Below, piece after piece: positions 32,081 through 41,056 of a stretch of 64,000 nt of DNA; position 1 is the stretch's first letter, and each line of letters begins with the position of its first letter. The translations under genes and the position numbers were made by a program. Below the pieces are notes generated by a model that was not told the DNA's origin, made no database searches, and saw only the letters and a program-made list of their open reading frames with translations. The stretch lies in assembly GCA_050014095.1 (NCBI GenBank), contig JBEKDZ010000001.1, forward strand, positions 1 to 64,000, written 5' to 3'. This stretch comes from RBG-13-51-18 sp050014095 (GTDB lineage Bacteria; Chloroflexota; Dehalococcoidia; Dehalococcoidales; RBG-16-60-22).

Positions 32081-33022
32081 TTGAAAAGTAAAGATTTTCT
32101 TTCTATCTCCGATTTAACGAGCGAGCGCTTGCGGACACTGATAGTTAACGCCGCCGCGTTGAAAAACGAAGGCTGGAGCTCCCTGTTAAGCGAGAAAGTC
32201 CTGACGTTGCTATTTGAGCTGCCATCGCTAAGAACCAGGGTCAGCTTCGAGGTAGCTATGCGGCAGCTCGGTGGCGAATGCGTATATTTATCTCCGGAAG
32301 AAGTCCAGCTCGGCAAACGAGAATCGATACCTGATGTCGCCCGGGTATTGAGCCGATATGCCGATGTTATCGCCCTGCGTACAACATCACACGAGATGCT
32401 GGAGATACTGGCTAATAACGCCGCTATTCCGGTCATTAACGCCCTATCCAACATCGAGCATCCCTGCCAGGCGCTGGCGGATATCCTGACTATCTATGAG
32501 CACAAGGAAACACTGGAAGAGTTGACCCTGGCCTATATCGGCGACGGGAATAACACCGCGCACAGCCTGATGTTGGCGGCGGCTTTATGCGGGATAGATT
32601 TCCGCATCGCTTCGCCTAAGGATTATCGCGTCCAGGACAAAATCCTCAAAACCGCGCAGCAATACGCCGCCGACAGCCAGTCGACGGTACTATGCACAGA
32701 AGACCCGCGTCAGGCTGTTGCCAATGCCGACATCGTCTATACCGATGTCTGGGTCAGCATGGGGCAAGAAGCGGAGAAGAAACAGCGTCAAAAGGCATTC
32801 GCTGGCTACCAGGTAGATATGGAATTACTTTCACTGGCGAAGCCGGACGCCATACTGATGCACCCCCTCCCCGCCCACCACGGCCAAGAGGTTGCCGAGA
32901 ACCTTATCTATTGTCCGCAGTCGGTTGTCTTCGACCAGGCAGAAAACAGACTGCACGCGCAAAAAGCCTTGCTGGCGGATATACTGGGCGGCTCGGAAAT
33001 ACTGCTGCCGGATTTCCGGTGA
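32081..33022 (+). CDS. argF: Ornithine carbamoyltransferase
   Basis: A 313-residue enzyme transferring carbamoyl from carbamoyl phosphate to ornithine in arginine synthesis. It starts at TTG 32081 with GGGAGG eight bases upstream. The carbamoyl phosphate site PSLRTRVSFE and HPCQALAD are present, as is the ornithine loop VYTDVWVSMGQE. The usual catalytic HCLP is replaced by HPLPAHHGQEV, a Cys to Pro change also seen in aspartate transcarbamoylases. Overall length, the SMG loop and absence of ATCase features favour ornithine as substrate, but a different acceptor cannot be excluded. Confidence 0.88.
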   Translation: MKSKDFLSISDLTSERLRTLIVNAAALKNEGWSSLLSEKVLTLLFELPSLRTRVSFEVAMRQLGGECVYLSPEEVQLGKRESIPDVARVLSRYADVIALRTTSHEMLEILANNAAIPVINALSNIEHPCQALADILTIYEHKETLEELTLAYIGDGNNTAHSLMLAAALCGIDFRIASPKDYRVQDKILKTAQQYAADSQSTVLCTEDPRQAVANADIVYTDVWVSMGQEAEKKQRQKAFAGYQVDMELLSLAKPDAILMHPLPAHHGQEVAENLIYCPQSVVFDQAENRLHAQKALLADILGGSEILLPDFR

Positions 33023-33065
33023 TAGACTAAATTCTCCCCCAAAATACACCAAAGAGAAAATAACT

Positions 33066-34379
33066 ATGACCAAACCTGTTGTTGCCATTGTCGGACGCCC
33101 CAACACGGGCAAGTCCACGCTCTTGAACCGGATTGTTAAAAAGCCCGTCGCCATTACGGCAGACCTGCCGGGCACTACTCGCGACCGCAATATGGCGGAC
33201 GTTAGCTGGGGCGGTTTAGAGTTTACGCTCGTGGATACCGGAGGACTGGAGATAGAGCCGAGCACTCCGATAAGCCGCGGCGTTAAAACGCAGGTAGAGA
33301 CCGCCATCAGCGAAGCCGATGTCATCGTTGTCGTCGTGGATGCCATCGAGGGCGTAATGCCAGCGGACCTTGAAATAGCCGATATCTTACGCCGCTCGAA
33401 CAAACCGGTGCTGGTGGCAGCGAATAAAGCCGATAACACCAGGCTGGAAATGCAAGCCCTGGAGTTCTATGAGTTGGGACTGGGGGAGCCGCTCGCGATA
33501 AGCGCCCATCACGGACGCGGCGTGGCGGAGTTGCTGGATAAAATCGTGGAGCTACTTCCTGTTCAGACGCCGGCTAAAGTAACGCCGGAAAGCATCAAGG
33601 TGGCTATCGTGGGGAGACCGAATGTCGGCAAATCGATGCTGTTGAACGCCTTGGTAGGTAAGGAGCGCGCCATCGTCGATGCTGCACCCGGCACCACCCG
33701 TGACGCCGTAGATACGGCGTTTGACTTTGACGGGCAGAATGTGCTACTTATTGATACAGCCGGAATCCGGAGGCGGGGTAAAGTCAAAGGCGGGGTGGAA
33801 AAATACAGCGTCGTCCGGACTTTCCGGGCTATCGACCGGGCAGAGGTAGTGCTGCTCGTCCTGGATGCCACCGAGATGGTAACCTCGCAGGATACACATA
33901 TAGCGGGGTATATTCAAGAGGCAGTTAAAGGAATTATCATCATCGCCAATAAATGGGACCTGATAGAAAACAAAGATATCGCCGCCTGGAATAAGGCGGT
34001 TAAAAGCGAGTTTAAATTTGCCTCTTACGCGCCAATATTATATACTTCGGCTAAAACTGGTCAGGGGGTGGACAAAATCATGCCCCAGGTGATTCAGGTC
34101 TACCGGGAGAGGCTAAAGAGATTACCGACCGCTGCGGTGAATAGCGTTGTCCAGCAGGCCGTTGCCGCTCATAATCGCCCGAGCAGCCAGGGAAAACAGC
34201 TTAAAATATATTACGCTACCCAAGCCGAAGCCAATCCGCCCACTTTCGTCTTTTTTACCAATGATGCTAATTTGGTGCATTTTTCCTACCGGCGTTTCTT
34301 AGAGAACCAATTGAGGCAGGCTTTCGGCTTTACCGGCACGCCACTTCGCTTGAGTTTTAAAACAAGGGGTAAATCATGA
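33066..34379 (+). CDS. der: Ribosome assembly GTPase Der (EngA)
   Basis: A 437-residue GTPase needed for 50S subunit assembly, with two tandem G domains and a KH-like end. ATG 33066 starts MTKPVVAIVGRPNTGKSTLL and replaces a longer frame that would overlap argF. G1/G3/G4 motifs appear twice: GRPNTGKS, DTGGL, ANKAD; and GRPNVGKSM, DTAGIRRRGK, ANKWD. The C-terminal KH-like part runs from about 355 (RERLKRLPTAAVNSVVQQAV). It overlaps plsY by four bases (ATGA), forming a der-plsY-gpsA unit. Confidence 0.96.
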   Translation: MTKPVVAIVGRPNTGKSTLLNRIVKKPVAITADLPGTTRDRNMADVSWGGLEFTLVDTGGLEIEPSTPISRGVKTQVETAISEADVIVVVVDAIEGVMPADLEIADILRRSNKPVLVAANKADNTRLEMQALEFYELGLGEPLAISAHHGRGVAELLDKIVELLPVQTPAKVTPESIKVAIVGRPNVGKSMLLNALVGKERAIVDAAPGTTRDAVDTAFDFDGQNVLLIDTAGIRRRGKVKGGVEKYSVVRTFRAIDRAEVVLLVLDATEMVTSQDTHIAGYIQEAVKGIIIIANKWDLIENKDIAAWNKAVKSEFKFASYAPILYTSAKTGQGVDKIMPQVIQVYRERLKRLPTAAVNSVVQQAVAAHNRPSSQGKQLKIYYATQAEANPPTFVFFTNDANLVHFSYRRFLENQLRQAFGFTGTPLRLSFKTRGKS

Positions 34380-35080
34380 TCGCTTTAATGTATGTCGCTG
34401 TAGCCGTCATCGGCTACTTATGCGGCTCGATACCCTGCGGGGTGCTTATCAGCAAGAGATTCGGCAATAAGGATGTTAGAGAGATAGGCAGCGGCAAGAT
34501 AGGTATGACCAACGTCCTGCGGGCAGCCGGCAAAAAAGCCGCCGCGCTGTCACTCATCATGGATATCGTTAAGGGTCTCCTAGCAGTCGTAATAGCGGGG
34601 TTGATTTTTAAAGATCAGAAAGATACCGTAGCCGTTATTTTTACGATGAACGAGAGCGCCAAAGTCCTGGCGGCTCTGGCAGCCCTCGCGGGGCACAGCT
34701 GGTCGGTATTTCTGAAGTTCAAAGGGGGGCGGGGAGTAGCGACATTTATGGGCGGGCTGGCGGCTCTGTATTGGCCCGCAGCATTGCTCGGGGGGATATT
34801 AATCTTCGTCATCGGCATCAGGACCAAGTATATGTCGATGGGCTCTCTCATCGGGGCAGTTGCCGCTTTTTTTATGTTAACGGCATTTTATGTTTTGAAG
34901 ATAGACTTTCTGCGTCCTAGTGCCATGCCGTTCGAATACGTAGTTTATGCCGTGATAGGGGTACTTTTTATCTGGGTAATGCACCGCGATAATATCTTCC
35001 GACTTTACAACGGCACCGAACGCAAAATCGGCGAAAAAGTAAAAGTCGAAGCCTCACACTCCACCCATACACCCAAGTAA
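34376..35080 (+). CDS. plsY: Glycerol-3-phosphate acyltransferase PlsY
   Basis: A 234-residue membrane enzyme using acyl-phosphate to make lysophosphatidic acid. It has at least five membrane helices. Signature motifs GYLCGSIPCGVLISK, DVREIGSGKIGMTNVLRAAG (glycerol-3-phosphate loop; most homologues have GNPGATN rather than GKIGMTN) and KFKGGRGVAT are all present. Coupled to der upstream by ATGA and placed before gpsA, which supplies its substrate, sn-glycerol 3-phosphate. Confidence 0.94.
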   Translation: MIALMYVAVAVIGYLCGSIPCGVLISKRFGNKDVREIGSGKIGMTNVLRAAGKKAAALSLIMDIVKGLLAVVIAGLIFKDQKDTVAVIFTMNESAKVLAALAALAGHSWSVFLKFKGGRGVATFMGGLAALYWPAALLGGILIFVIGIRTKYMSMGSLIGAVAAFFMLTAFYVLKIDFLRPSAMPFEYVVYAVIGVLFIWVMHRDNIFRLYNGTERKIGEKVKVEASHSTHTPK

Positions 35081-35119
35081 ATCATCTAATAATATTCCAG
35101 GAAAAACGGTTCAACGTAA

Positions 35120-36181
35120 ATGCAAAAAGTCGCTGTTATCGGCACGACCAGTTGGGGAACGACACTGGCGATATTGTTGGCGAAGAACGGCTCCGAGGTG
35201 AAGCTATGGGCAAGAACACCACGGGAAGCTAATAAGCTTAAAAAAAAGGGGTCGGACCGTTTTCCAGGCCTCCTTATACCTAAAGAAATAGTCATCACCT
35301 ATAAAATGGACGAGGCACTTGATGAAGTTGATGCCGTCATCCTGGCGGTGCCTTCGGCATCGATGCGGGAGAATATAGCGCGCGCCTCCAAATACCTTAC
35401 CAATCGGACCATTATCATCAGTGCCTCTAAAGGCTTGGAGGTAGGCAGCAACAAGCGAATGTCCGAGGTTATCGCGGAGGAGATAAATCCGCAGTTCCGC
35501 CTCAATATCTGCGTGCTTTCCGGTCCCCAGCTCGCCAGGGAAATACTGGATAATCGCCCAGCGGCTTCCGTGGTGGCGGCGGAAGATAAAGATACGGCCC
35601 GGAAGGCGCAGAAACTGCTGACCTGTAATGATTTTTGTGTTTTCACCAATACCGACATTATCGGGGTAGAGTTGGGAGGGGCTTTAAAGAATATTTTAGC
35701 GCTTGGAGCCGGCATCGCGGACGGACTGGGCTACGGCGATAACGCTAAAGCGGCATTTATGACCCGTGGGCTCACCGAGATAACCGCACTGGGCCAGGCG
35801 CTGGGAGCGAATCCGCTTACTTTTTCCGGACTAGCCGGACTGGGCGATGTCATTACTACCTGCGCCAGCCCGCTAAGCCGCAATCACTACGTCGGCGTTG
35901 AGCTTACCAAGGGGCGCCCTCTGGAGGAAATCCTCAAATCGATGCACCAGGTTGCGGAAGGTGTCAATACAACCCTTGCGGCATACAACCTCGCCCAGCA
36001 GCTGGGACTGGAAATGCCCATTACCGAGAAAATATACGAGGTACTCTACGAAAATGCCAAGCCGACTAAAGCGGCGCGGGCCATCATGGGGGGCAATGCT
36101 AAGCACGAGCTGGCAGGGAGGCGGTGGCGCCTATTCTCTCTTTTCCGGCACCAGAAACGCACGACGGAGACTACTACTTAA
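35120..36181 (+). CDS. gpsA: NAD(P)-dependent glycerol-3-phosphate dehydrogenase
   Basis: A 353-residue enzyme reducing dihydroxyacetone phosphate to sn-glycerol 3-phosphate for phospholipid synthesis. The N-terminal cofactor loop reads GTTSWGTTLA, where most homologues have GAGSWGTALA, so the first GxG is lost. SASKGLEVGSNKRMSEVI, LSGPQLAREI, the catalytic Lys in LGGALKNILALGAG, GDNAKAAFMTRGLTEI and LAGLGDVITTCASPLSRN are normal. It follows plsY, giving a substrate-product pair. The stop overlaps that of the convergent dnaJ by four bases (TTAA). Confidence 0.93.
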   Translation: MQKVAVIGTTSWGTTLAILLAKNGSEVKLWARTPREANKLKKKGSDRFPGLLIPKEIVITYKMDEALDEVDAVILAVPSASMRENIARASKYLTNRTIIISASKGLEVGSNKRMSEVIAEEINPQFRLNICVLSGPQLAREILDNRPAASVVAAEDKDTARKAQKLLTCNDFCVFTNTDIIGVELGGALKNILALGAGIADGLGYGDNAKAAFMTRGLTEITALGQALGANPLTFSGLAGLGDVITTCASPLSRNHYVGVELTKGRPLEEILKSMHQVAEGVNTTLAAYNLAQQLGLEMPITEKIYEVLYENAKPTKAARAIMGGNAKHELAGRRWRLFSLFRHQKRTTETTT

Positions 36182-37260
36182 GAGCCGTTATCCTTCGGTT
36201 TTATTTTGTCGAGGCTCTTCGAAAGCTCTTCAAAAAGTCGGCGCTGCTCTTTAGTTAACGATTCTGGGGTTATCACCCGCAGCACGACCAGCTGTTCGCC
36301 ACGTCCGCCGCCATGCAGATGGGGAATGCCTTTATCTTTCAAACGAAAAACTCTACCCGTCTGGCTACCGGAGGGTATCTTGAGTTTGCTGGCGCCATGG
36401 AGGGTCGGCACTTCCAGCTCGCAGCCGAGGGCGGCTTGAGCGAAGTTGACCGGCAGCTCAAAAATAACATTATCGTCTTCACGCTTGAAATACTCGTGGG
36501 GCTTGACGGAAACCATCACGTATAGATTGCCCTGCGAGCCTCCGCGATAGCCGGCTTCGCCTTCGCCGGTAAGCCTGATACCGTTGCCGTCATCAATCCC
36601 CGATGGGACTCTTACCGAGATGCGTCGCTTGTGCTTTTGATAGCCAGCGCCGCGACAATCCGGGCAGAATTCTTTAATGAGTGTGCCCTCGCCCTGGCAA
36701 TCGCTACAAACCGCCGTATTAATAAATTGGCCAAAGAGACTGCGCTGTACGTGGCGTATCTGACCGGTTCCGTTGCAGGATGGGCAGCGCACGGGCTGAA
36801 CGCCGGGTTTGGAACGCGTACCGCGGCAGGTGGCGCAGAGTTCCGTGCGGGCGATTTCAATTTCTTTCTCGCAGCCCAGGGCAGCTTCTTCGAAGGTGAC
36901 TTTTATATTATATTTAAGGTCATTACCGCGCCTGGCAGTCTGCCGTTTGGTTTTGCCGGTGCCGCCGAAAAAGGCTTCGAAGATATCGCCGAAACCACCC
37001 ATATCAAAGCCTTCAAAGCCCCGCCCAAACAGGTTATCCGTGCCGGTATGACCGTAGCGGTCGTAGGCGGCGCGTTTGTCATCATCCGAAAGGACTTCAT
37101 AAGCCTCGTTGATTTCTTTGAATTTATCCGAAGCGCCAGTATCATGGTTGCGGTCCGGATGGTACTGCATCGCCAGTTTGCGGAAAGCCTTTTTGATGTC
37201 CTCCGCCGAGGCATCGCGTGGCAGACCAAGCACCTCATAATAGTCGCGCTTTATAGCCAT
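36178..37260 (-). CDS. dnaJ: Chaperone protein DnaJ
   Basis: A 360-residue Hsp40 co-chaperone of DnaK. The J domain holds HPD at residues 34-36. The G/F region (GRGFEGFDMGGFGDIFEAFFGG) follows. The zinc domain has the four repeats CATCRGTR, CPSCNGTG, CSDCQGEG and CPDCRGAG; the first departs slightly from CxxCxGxG. The C-terminal substrate domains end in KIKPKDNGS. A good promoter lies upstream (37295-37323). grpE/dnaK are not adjacent in this window. Confidence 0.95.
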   Translation of the reverse strand: MAIKRDYYEVLGLPRDASAEDIKKAFRKLAMQYHPDRNHDTGASDKFKEINEAYEVLSDDDKRAAYDRYGHTGTDNLFGRGFEGFDMGGFGDIFEAFFGGTGKTKRQTARRGNDLKYNIKVTFEEAALGCEKEIEIARTELCATCRGTRSKPGVQPVRCPSCNGTGQIRHVQRSLFGQFINTAVCSDCQGEGTLIKEFCPDCRGAGYQKHKRRISVRVPSGIDDGNGIRLTGEGEAGYRGGSQGNLYVMVSVKPHEYFKREDDNVIFELPVNFAQAALGCELEVPTLHGASKLKIPSGSQTGRVFRLKDKGIPHLHGGGRGEQLVVLRVITPESLTKEQRRLFEELSKSLDKIKPKDNGS

Positions 37261-37294
37261 TTTTTATCCTGCTAATAGACAGACTTCCAACTCT

Positions 37295-37323
37295 ATGATA
37301 CTAGTGGGGAAAATGCTTGTCAA
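37295..37323 (-). promoter_or_regulatory. dnaJ promoter
   Basis: Read leftward: TTGACA (37318-37323), a 17-base spacer and TATCAT (37295-37300), 34 bases before the dnaJ start. No CIRCE (HrcA) dyad was found around it. Confidence 0.7.
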
Positions 37324-37380
37324 CAAAGCTAACACCGAGGGGAGGGCGAAATTATTAGTTATTAGTAGGGGGAAGGGTGA

Positions 37381-37428
37381 TGTCATTCTGAGGGAGTCCT
37401 TCGGTAGAAGGACGACCGTGAGAATCTC
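37381..37428. repeat. GTCATyCTGAG...GAGAATC intergenic repeat with hairpin
   Basis: TGTCATTCTGAGGGAGTCCT, then TCGGTAGAAGGACGACCGTG and AGAATCTC. Internally GTCCTTC and GAAGGAC pair. It lies in the 253-base gap between ruvX and dnaJ, which shows no supported gene. Related to the copies at 8505-8580 and 18821-18846. Confidence 0.5.
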
Positions 37429-37513
37429 TATCTATTGACTAAATTGATAAGGGGGATTGCCATACGGAGTTTATCCCAAGCTAAGCGTGAGGGCTTTCAA
37501 TGACAATCAAGTC

Positions 37514-37963
37514 TTATTCTGTTTCTGCATCCTCGTCTTCCTGGTATTCTTTCAGCGGCAGCAAGTCTTCCAGATAGCCCTGCAGGATTAAAGCCGCCGC
37601 CGCGGCATCATAGCGGGTATCACGGTTGGTTTTCCGTGTCTGCTGTAACATACGTTTCGCTACCACCGTGGAAAGACGCTCGTCACGATACTCTAACGGG
37701 ATATCCGTATAACGGGATATGTGCGTTGTAAACTCGCGCACCTTTTCTGCCTGGGTCCCGAGGGTGCCATCCATGGAAAAAGGCAAGCCGACGATAATGC
37801 GTCCCACATCATTTTTCCTGGCGATATCAACAATCGCCTTTACATCTACGTCGACATCCTGCCGCGAGATAATCGTCAGGGGGGTGGCGATAATGCCGAG
37901 GGGGTCGCTGATAGCCACGCCTATCCTGGCATCGCCGACATCGAGCGCCAAGATTCGTGAAAT
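37514..37963 (-). CDS. ruvX: Putative Holliday junction resolvase RuvX/YqgF, probable ATT start
   Basis: A 149-residue RNase H-fold nuclease linked to 16S rRNA 5' processing and to recombination. ALDVGDARIGVAISDP gives the first Asp; VGLPFSMDGTLG, DERLSTVVAKRML and RYDAAAAALILQGYL supply the rest. The first standard start, TTG 37951, would cut into the first beta strand and has no suitable ribosome site. The ATT at 37963 lies five bases after GGGGAGG and restores the family N-terminus (M)SRILALDVG, so it is the preferred start. It follows alaS closely (14 bases). Confidence 0.85.
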   Translation of the reverse strand: MSRILALDVGDARIGVAISDPLGIIATPLTIISRQDVDVDVKAIVDIARKNDVGRIIVGLPFSMDGTLGTQAEKVREFTTHISRYTDIPLEYRDERLSTVVAKRMLQQTRKTNRDTRYDAAAAALILQGYLEDLLPLKEYQEDEDAETE

Positions 37964-37977
37964 AGCTACCTCCCCGG

Positions 37978-40896
37978 CTAGATTAGGCTTTTAACCAGAT
38001 GCAGAGCTTCATCCAGCTTGTTTTTATCTTTACCACCCGCCTGGGCGAAGTTAGCTTTGCCGCCGCCCCCACCGCCGGCAACTTGAGAGACCTTTTTAAC
38101 GATATCGCCGGCATTATAGCCTTTCGCCACGAGGTCTGGCGTGACTGTAGCGATAAAGACGGGCCTATCAGCGCTGACCGCACCTAAAACGACGATGCCG
38201 CTTTGCAGCTTATCCCTTAAGAAATCCGCCATTTCCCGCAGTACCGCCTGGCTATCCGAGGATACCCGGGCCGCCAGGACTTTGATGCCCTTAATCACTT
38301 CTACTTTGTCCAGCAGGGTTTCAGCTTCGTTTTTCGCTAGCTCTCTTTCCAATGAAAGGGCATGTTTTTTAGTGGTTTCCAGTTCCGCGAGCAAGGTGGA
38401 GAGCTTTTCTTTAGCGTCTTCCGGCGAGGTTTCCAGCGACTGTGCAATTTCTTCCAGACCTGAAAGGCGGCGGTCGATAAACGCTTCCGCGCCCCGACCC
38501 GTAACCGCCTCGATACGGCGGATACCCGCTCCTATGCTGCTTTCTGACAGAATGTGGAAATAGCCGATTTCGCCGGTGGACGAAGCATGCGTGCCGCCGC
38601 AAAGCTCGGCGCTAACGACCGGCTCGCCGATACGCATGACGCGGACGACATCCCCGTACTTTTCGTCGAACAAGGCGATAGCCCCAGCGGCAACCGCTTT
38701 TTTATAATCGGTCTCCTCATAATAGACTTTAAGATTCTGCCGGATTCTATCGTTAACAATACGCTGGACTTCTTTAATTTCGTCGCGGGTCATGGCGGCG
38801 AGGTGGGAAAAATCGAACCTCAAGTGCTCCGGGGCGACCAGCGAGCCGCGCTGCTGGATATGGTCACCCAGCACCTGCCGCAGCGCCGCCTGGAGGAGGT
38901 GGGTGGCGGTGTGATTGCGGGCGATATCGCGGCGGCGCTCGATATCTACCACTGCTTTCACTTCATCACCGACGACTAGAGAACCCGTGATAATTTTACC
39001 ATCATGTAAAGTTACCTCGCCGGGGAGATGGACGGTATCTGCCACATGAAATTTGCCCGTTTTAGCGATAATTTCTCCTGTGTCTCCTACCTGACCACCC
39101 ATTTCACCGTAAAACGGGGTGGCATCAAGGACAATGCCAACAGACTGACCAGCTTTGGCTTCTTTAATTTCTTTATAGTTAGGGTCGACTAGAAGTTTAA
39201 CAATCTTTGCTTCATGCTCAAAACAGTTATAACCAACGAATGAAGTTGGTTCGGCAACTGCTAGAGCAAACCTAGTGCCGACGTCCTTAAAGGTTTGCGA
39301 GGCGCGGGCGCGCTCACGCTGCTTACCCATCTCTTTTTCAAAGCCTTCCATATCCACGGAAAAGCCAGATTTGGCAACGATTTCCTTCGTAAGTTCGATA
39401 GGGAAACCGTAGGTATCATGAAGAATAAATGCTTCATATCCGGTAACAAGCGAAGCTACAGAATTAACTGTTTTCTGTAATTGCTTAAATTTTACTTGAA
39501 GTTTCCTTTTTAAATTATTCAAAGGATTTCGTTCATTTACGGAGTAATTTGATATTTCTTGCCTAATTGAATCAAGTATGGTTGTGACAGGCTCCAAAGA
39601 TTCTGTAACGACATCTTTTCCACTAATATAGAAAAGGTGCTCCCAAGCTCCACTATCTCTTTGAAAATGGTCAATTGAATTATTAGCTCCATCTCGGAGG
39701 TCGAGGAAATCACTTTTAGATAGTGCAACTCTAAATGACTCCTCAAATCGAGGAAAATAGTCACGTAATTCTTCTCTCAATTTGAGAAAAGTACCCTGTA
39801 AAACTCCTCTTCCAAAATGAAGCGTTTTTTGGAATTTTTCTACTTCTGACTCGATTAATTTAAGAATGTGAGTTTTGTTATGTTCCAATTCTGGATAAAT
39901 GTGCTTCATGTTAGAAATGGATAGCTTCGCAAGTTCATAAAGTAAATGTTTTTCATGTATTAAAGTCTCGCTGAAATATTGAGCCCTTCTTAAAAGCCTT
40001 CTTAAGACATAGCCCCGCCCCTCGTTATCCGGCAGGACACCGTCGGCGATAAGAAAGGCTAAAGCCCGCCCGTGCTCTGCCACAATCCTCATGGCATTAT
40101 CGTCATCGGGGTTGGCGCCGTAGTTTTTACCGCTCAACTCGGAAACTTTACTAACCAGCGGTGTATAAGGGTCAGTTTCGTAAATAGTCTGTTTATCGTT
40201 GACCGCCACTAAAGTTCTTTCCAGTCCCATACCGGTATCGATATTCGGTTTAGGTAGCGGTGTACGCTTGCCCGCTTCATCCTGGAAATACTGGGTAAAG
40301 ACGAGGTTCCATATCTCGACAAAACGACTGCACCCGTCGTTAGGTTTACAGTTAGGCCCGCAGCTTTTTTCTTTACCGAGGTCGTAATGGATTTCACTGC
40401 ACGGTCCGCAGGGTCCGGAGCTGCCGGGGGGTCCCCAGTAGTTATCCTTCTCATCACAGCGGACTATCCTGTCCGCTGGTATACCTATATCACGCCAGAT
40501 TTTAAAAGATACCTCGTCATCGAGATAAATAGTTATCCAGAGTTTTTCTTTGGGCAGCTTTAGCCTTTCCGTCACGAACTCCCAGGCCCAGGCGATGGCT
40601 TCTTTCTTAAAATAGTCGCCGACGCTGAAATTGCCCAGCATTTCAAAAAAGGTCAGGTGTGAGGCATCGCCGACGGACTCGATATCCGTAGTTCGAAAAC
40701 ATTTCTGGCAGGAAGCGAGACGATTGGCAGGCGGCTTAGCCTGACCGAGGAAAAAGGGCTGTATCTGCACCATACCGGCGGTAGTGAGAAGCAAAGTGGG
40801 ATTATCCTTGGGGATAAGGGAGGAGGAGGGAATAACCTTATGCCCTTTTTCTTCGAAGAATTTTAAGAAAGCCGAGCGTAGCTCATCACTATTCAT
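37978..40896 (-). CDS. alaS: Alanyl-tRNA synthetase with large insertion
   Basis: A 972-residue class II synthetase, about 100 residues longer than usual. The catalytic domain is standard (TTAGMVQIQPFFLG, FRTTDIESVG, GPPGSSGPCGPCSEIHYD, NIDTGMGLERT). The tRNA-binding helical region is interrupted after TLHFG (residue about 362), and DTYGFP appears only at 494; about 131 residues separate them where about 25 are typical. The insert is helical and charged, and its DNA is strikingly AT-rich. The editing domain (HTATHLLQAALRQ, ELCGGTHASSTGEIG) and C-Ala domain are intact. Probably the functional gene. ruvX follows it. Confidence 0.95.
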   Translation of the reverse strand: MNSDELRSAFLKFFEEKGHKVIPSSSLIPKDNPTLLLTTAGMVQIQPFFLGQAKPPANRLASCQKCFRTTDIESVGDASHLTFFEMLGNFSVGDYFKKEAIAWAWEFVTERLKLPKEKLWITIYLDDEVSFKIWRDIGIPADRIVRCDEKDNYWGPPGSSGPCGPCSEIHYDLGKEKSCGPNCKPNDGCSRFVEIWNLVFTQYFQDEAGKRTPLPKPNIDTGMGLERTLVAVNDKQTIYETDPYTPLVSKVSELSGKNYGANPDDDNAMRIVAEHGRALAFLIADGVLPDNEGRGYVLRRLLRRAQYFSETLIHEKHLLYELAKLSISNMKHIYPELEHNKTHILKLIESEVEKFQKTLHFGRGVLQGTFLKLREELRDYFPRFEESFRVALSKSDFLDLRDGANNSIDHFQRDSGAWEHLFYISGKDVVTESLEPVTTILDSIRQEISNYSVNERNPLNNLKRKLQVKFKQLQKTVNSVASLVTGYEAFILHDTYGFPIELTKEIVAKSGFSVDMEGFEKEMGKQRERARASQTFKDVGTRFALAVAEPTSFVGYNCFEHEAKIVKLLVDPNYKEIKEAKAGQSVGIVLDATPFYGEMGGQVGDTGEIIAKTGKFHVADTVHLPGEVTLHDGKIITGSLVVGDEVKAVVDIERRRDIARNHTATHLLQAALRQVLGDHIQQRGSLVAPEHLRFDFSHLAAMTRDEIKEVQRIVNDRIRQNLKVYYEETDYKKAVAAGAIALFDEKYGDVVRVMRIGEPVVSAELCGGTHASSTGEIGYFHILSESSIGAGIRRIEAVTGRGAEAFIDRRLSGLEEIAQSLETSPEDAKEKLSTLLAELETTKKHALSLERELAKNEAETLLDKVEVIKGIKVLAARVSSDSQAVLREMADFLRDKLQSGIVVLGAVSADRPVFIATVTPDLVAKGYNAGDIVKKVSQVAGGGGGGKANFAQAGGKDKNKLDEALHLVKSLI

Positions 40897-41056
40897 GCAG
40901 ATTACTCCAGAAACGGTGAGTTATTTACCTATGATTGTAAGTTGGAGGGGTATAAGCTGTCAATGAGGGAGAAAGTGAGTTATCAGTTGACAGTTAACAG
41001 TCCCCACTCTTACCCCAACTGTTCACTGTTTACTGTAAACTAATTCCTTGTTACCG

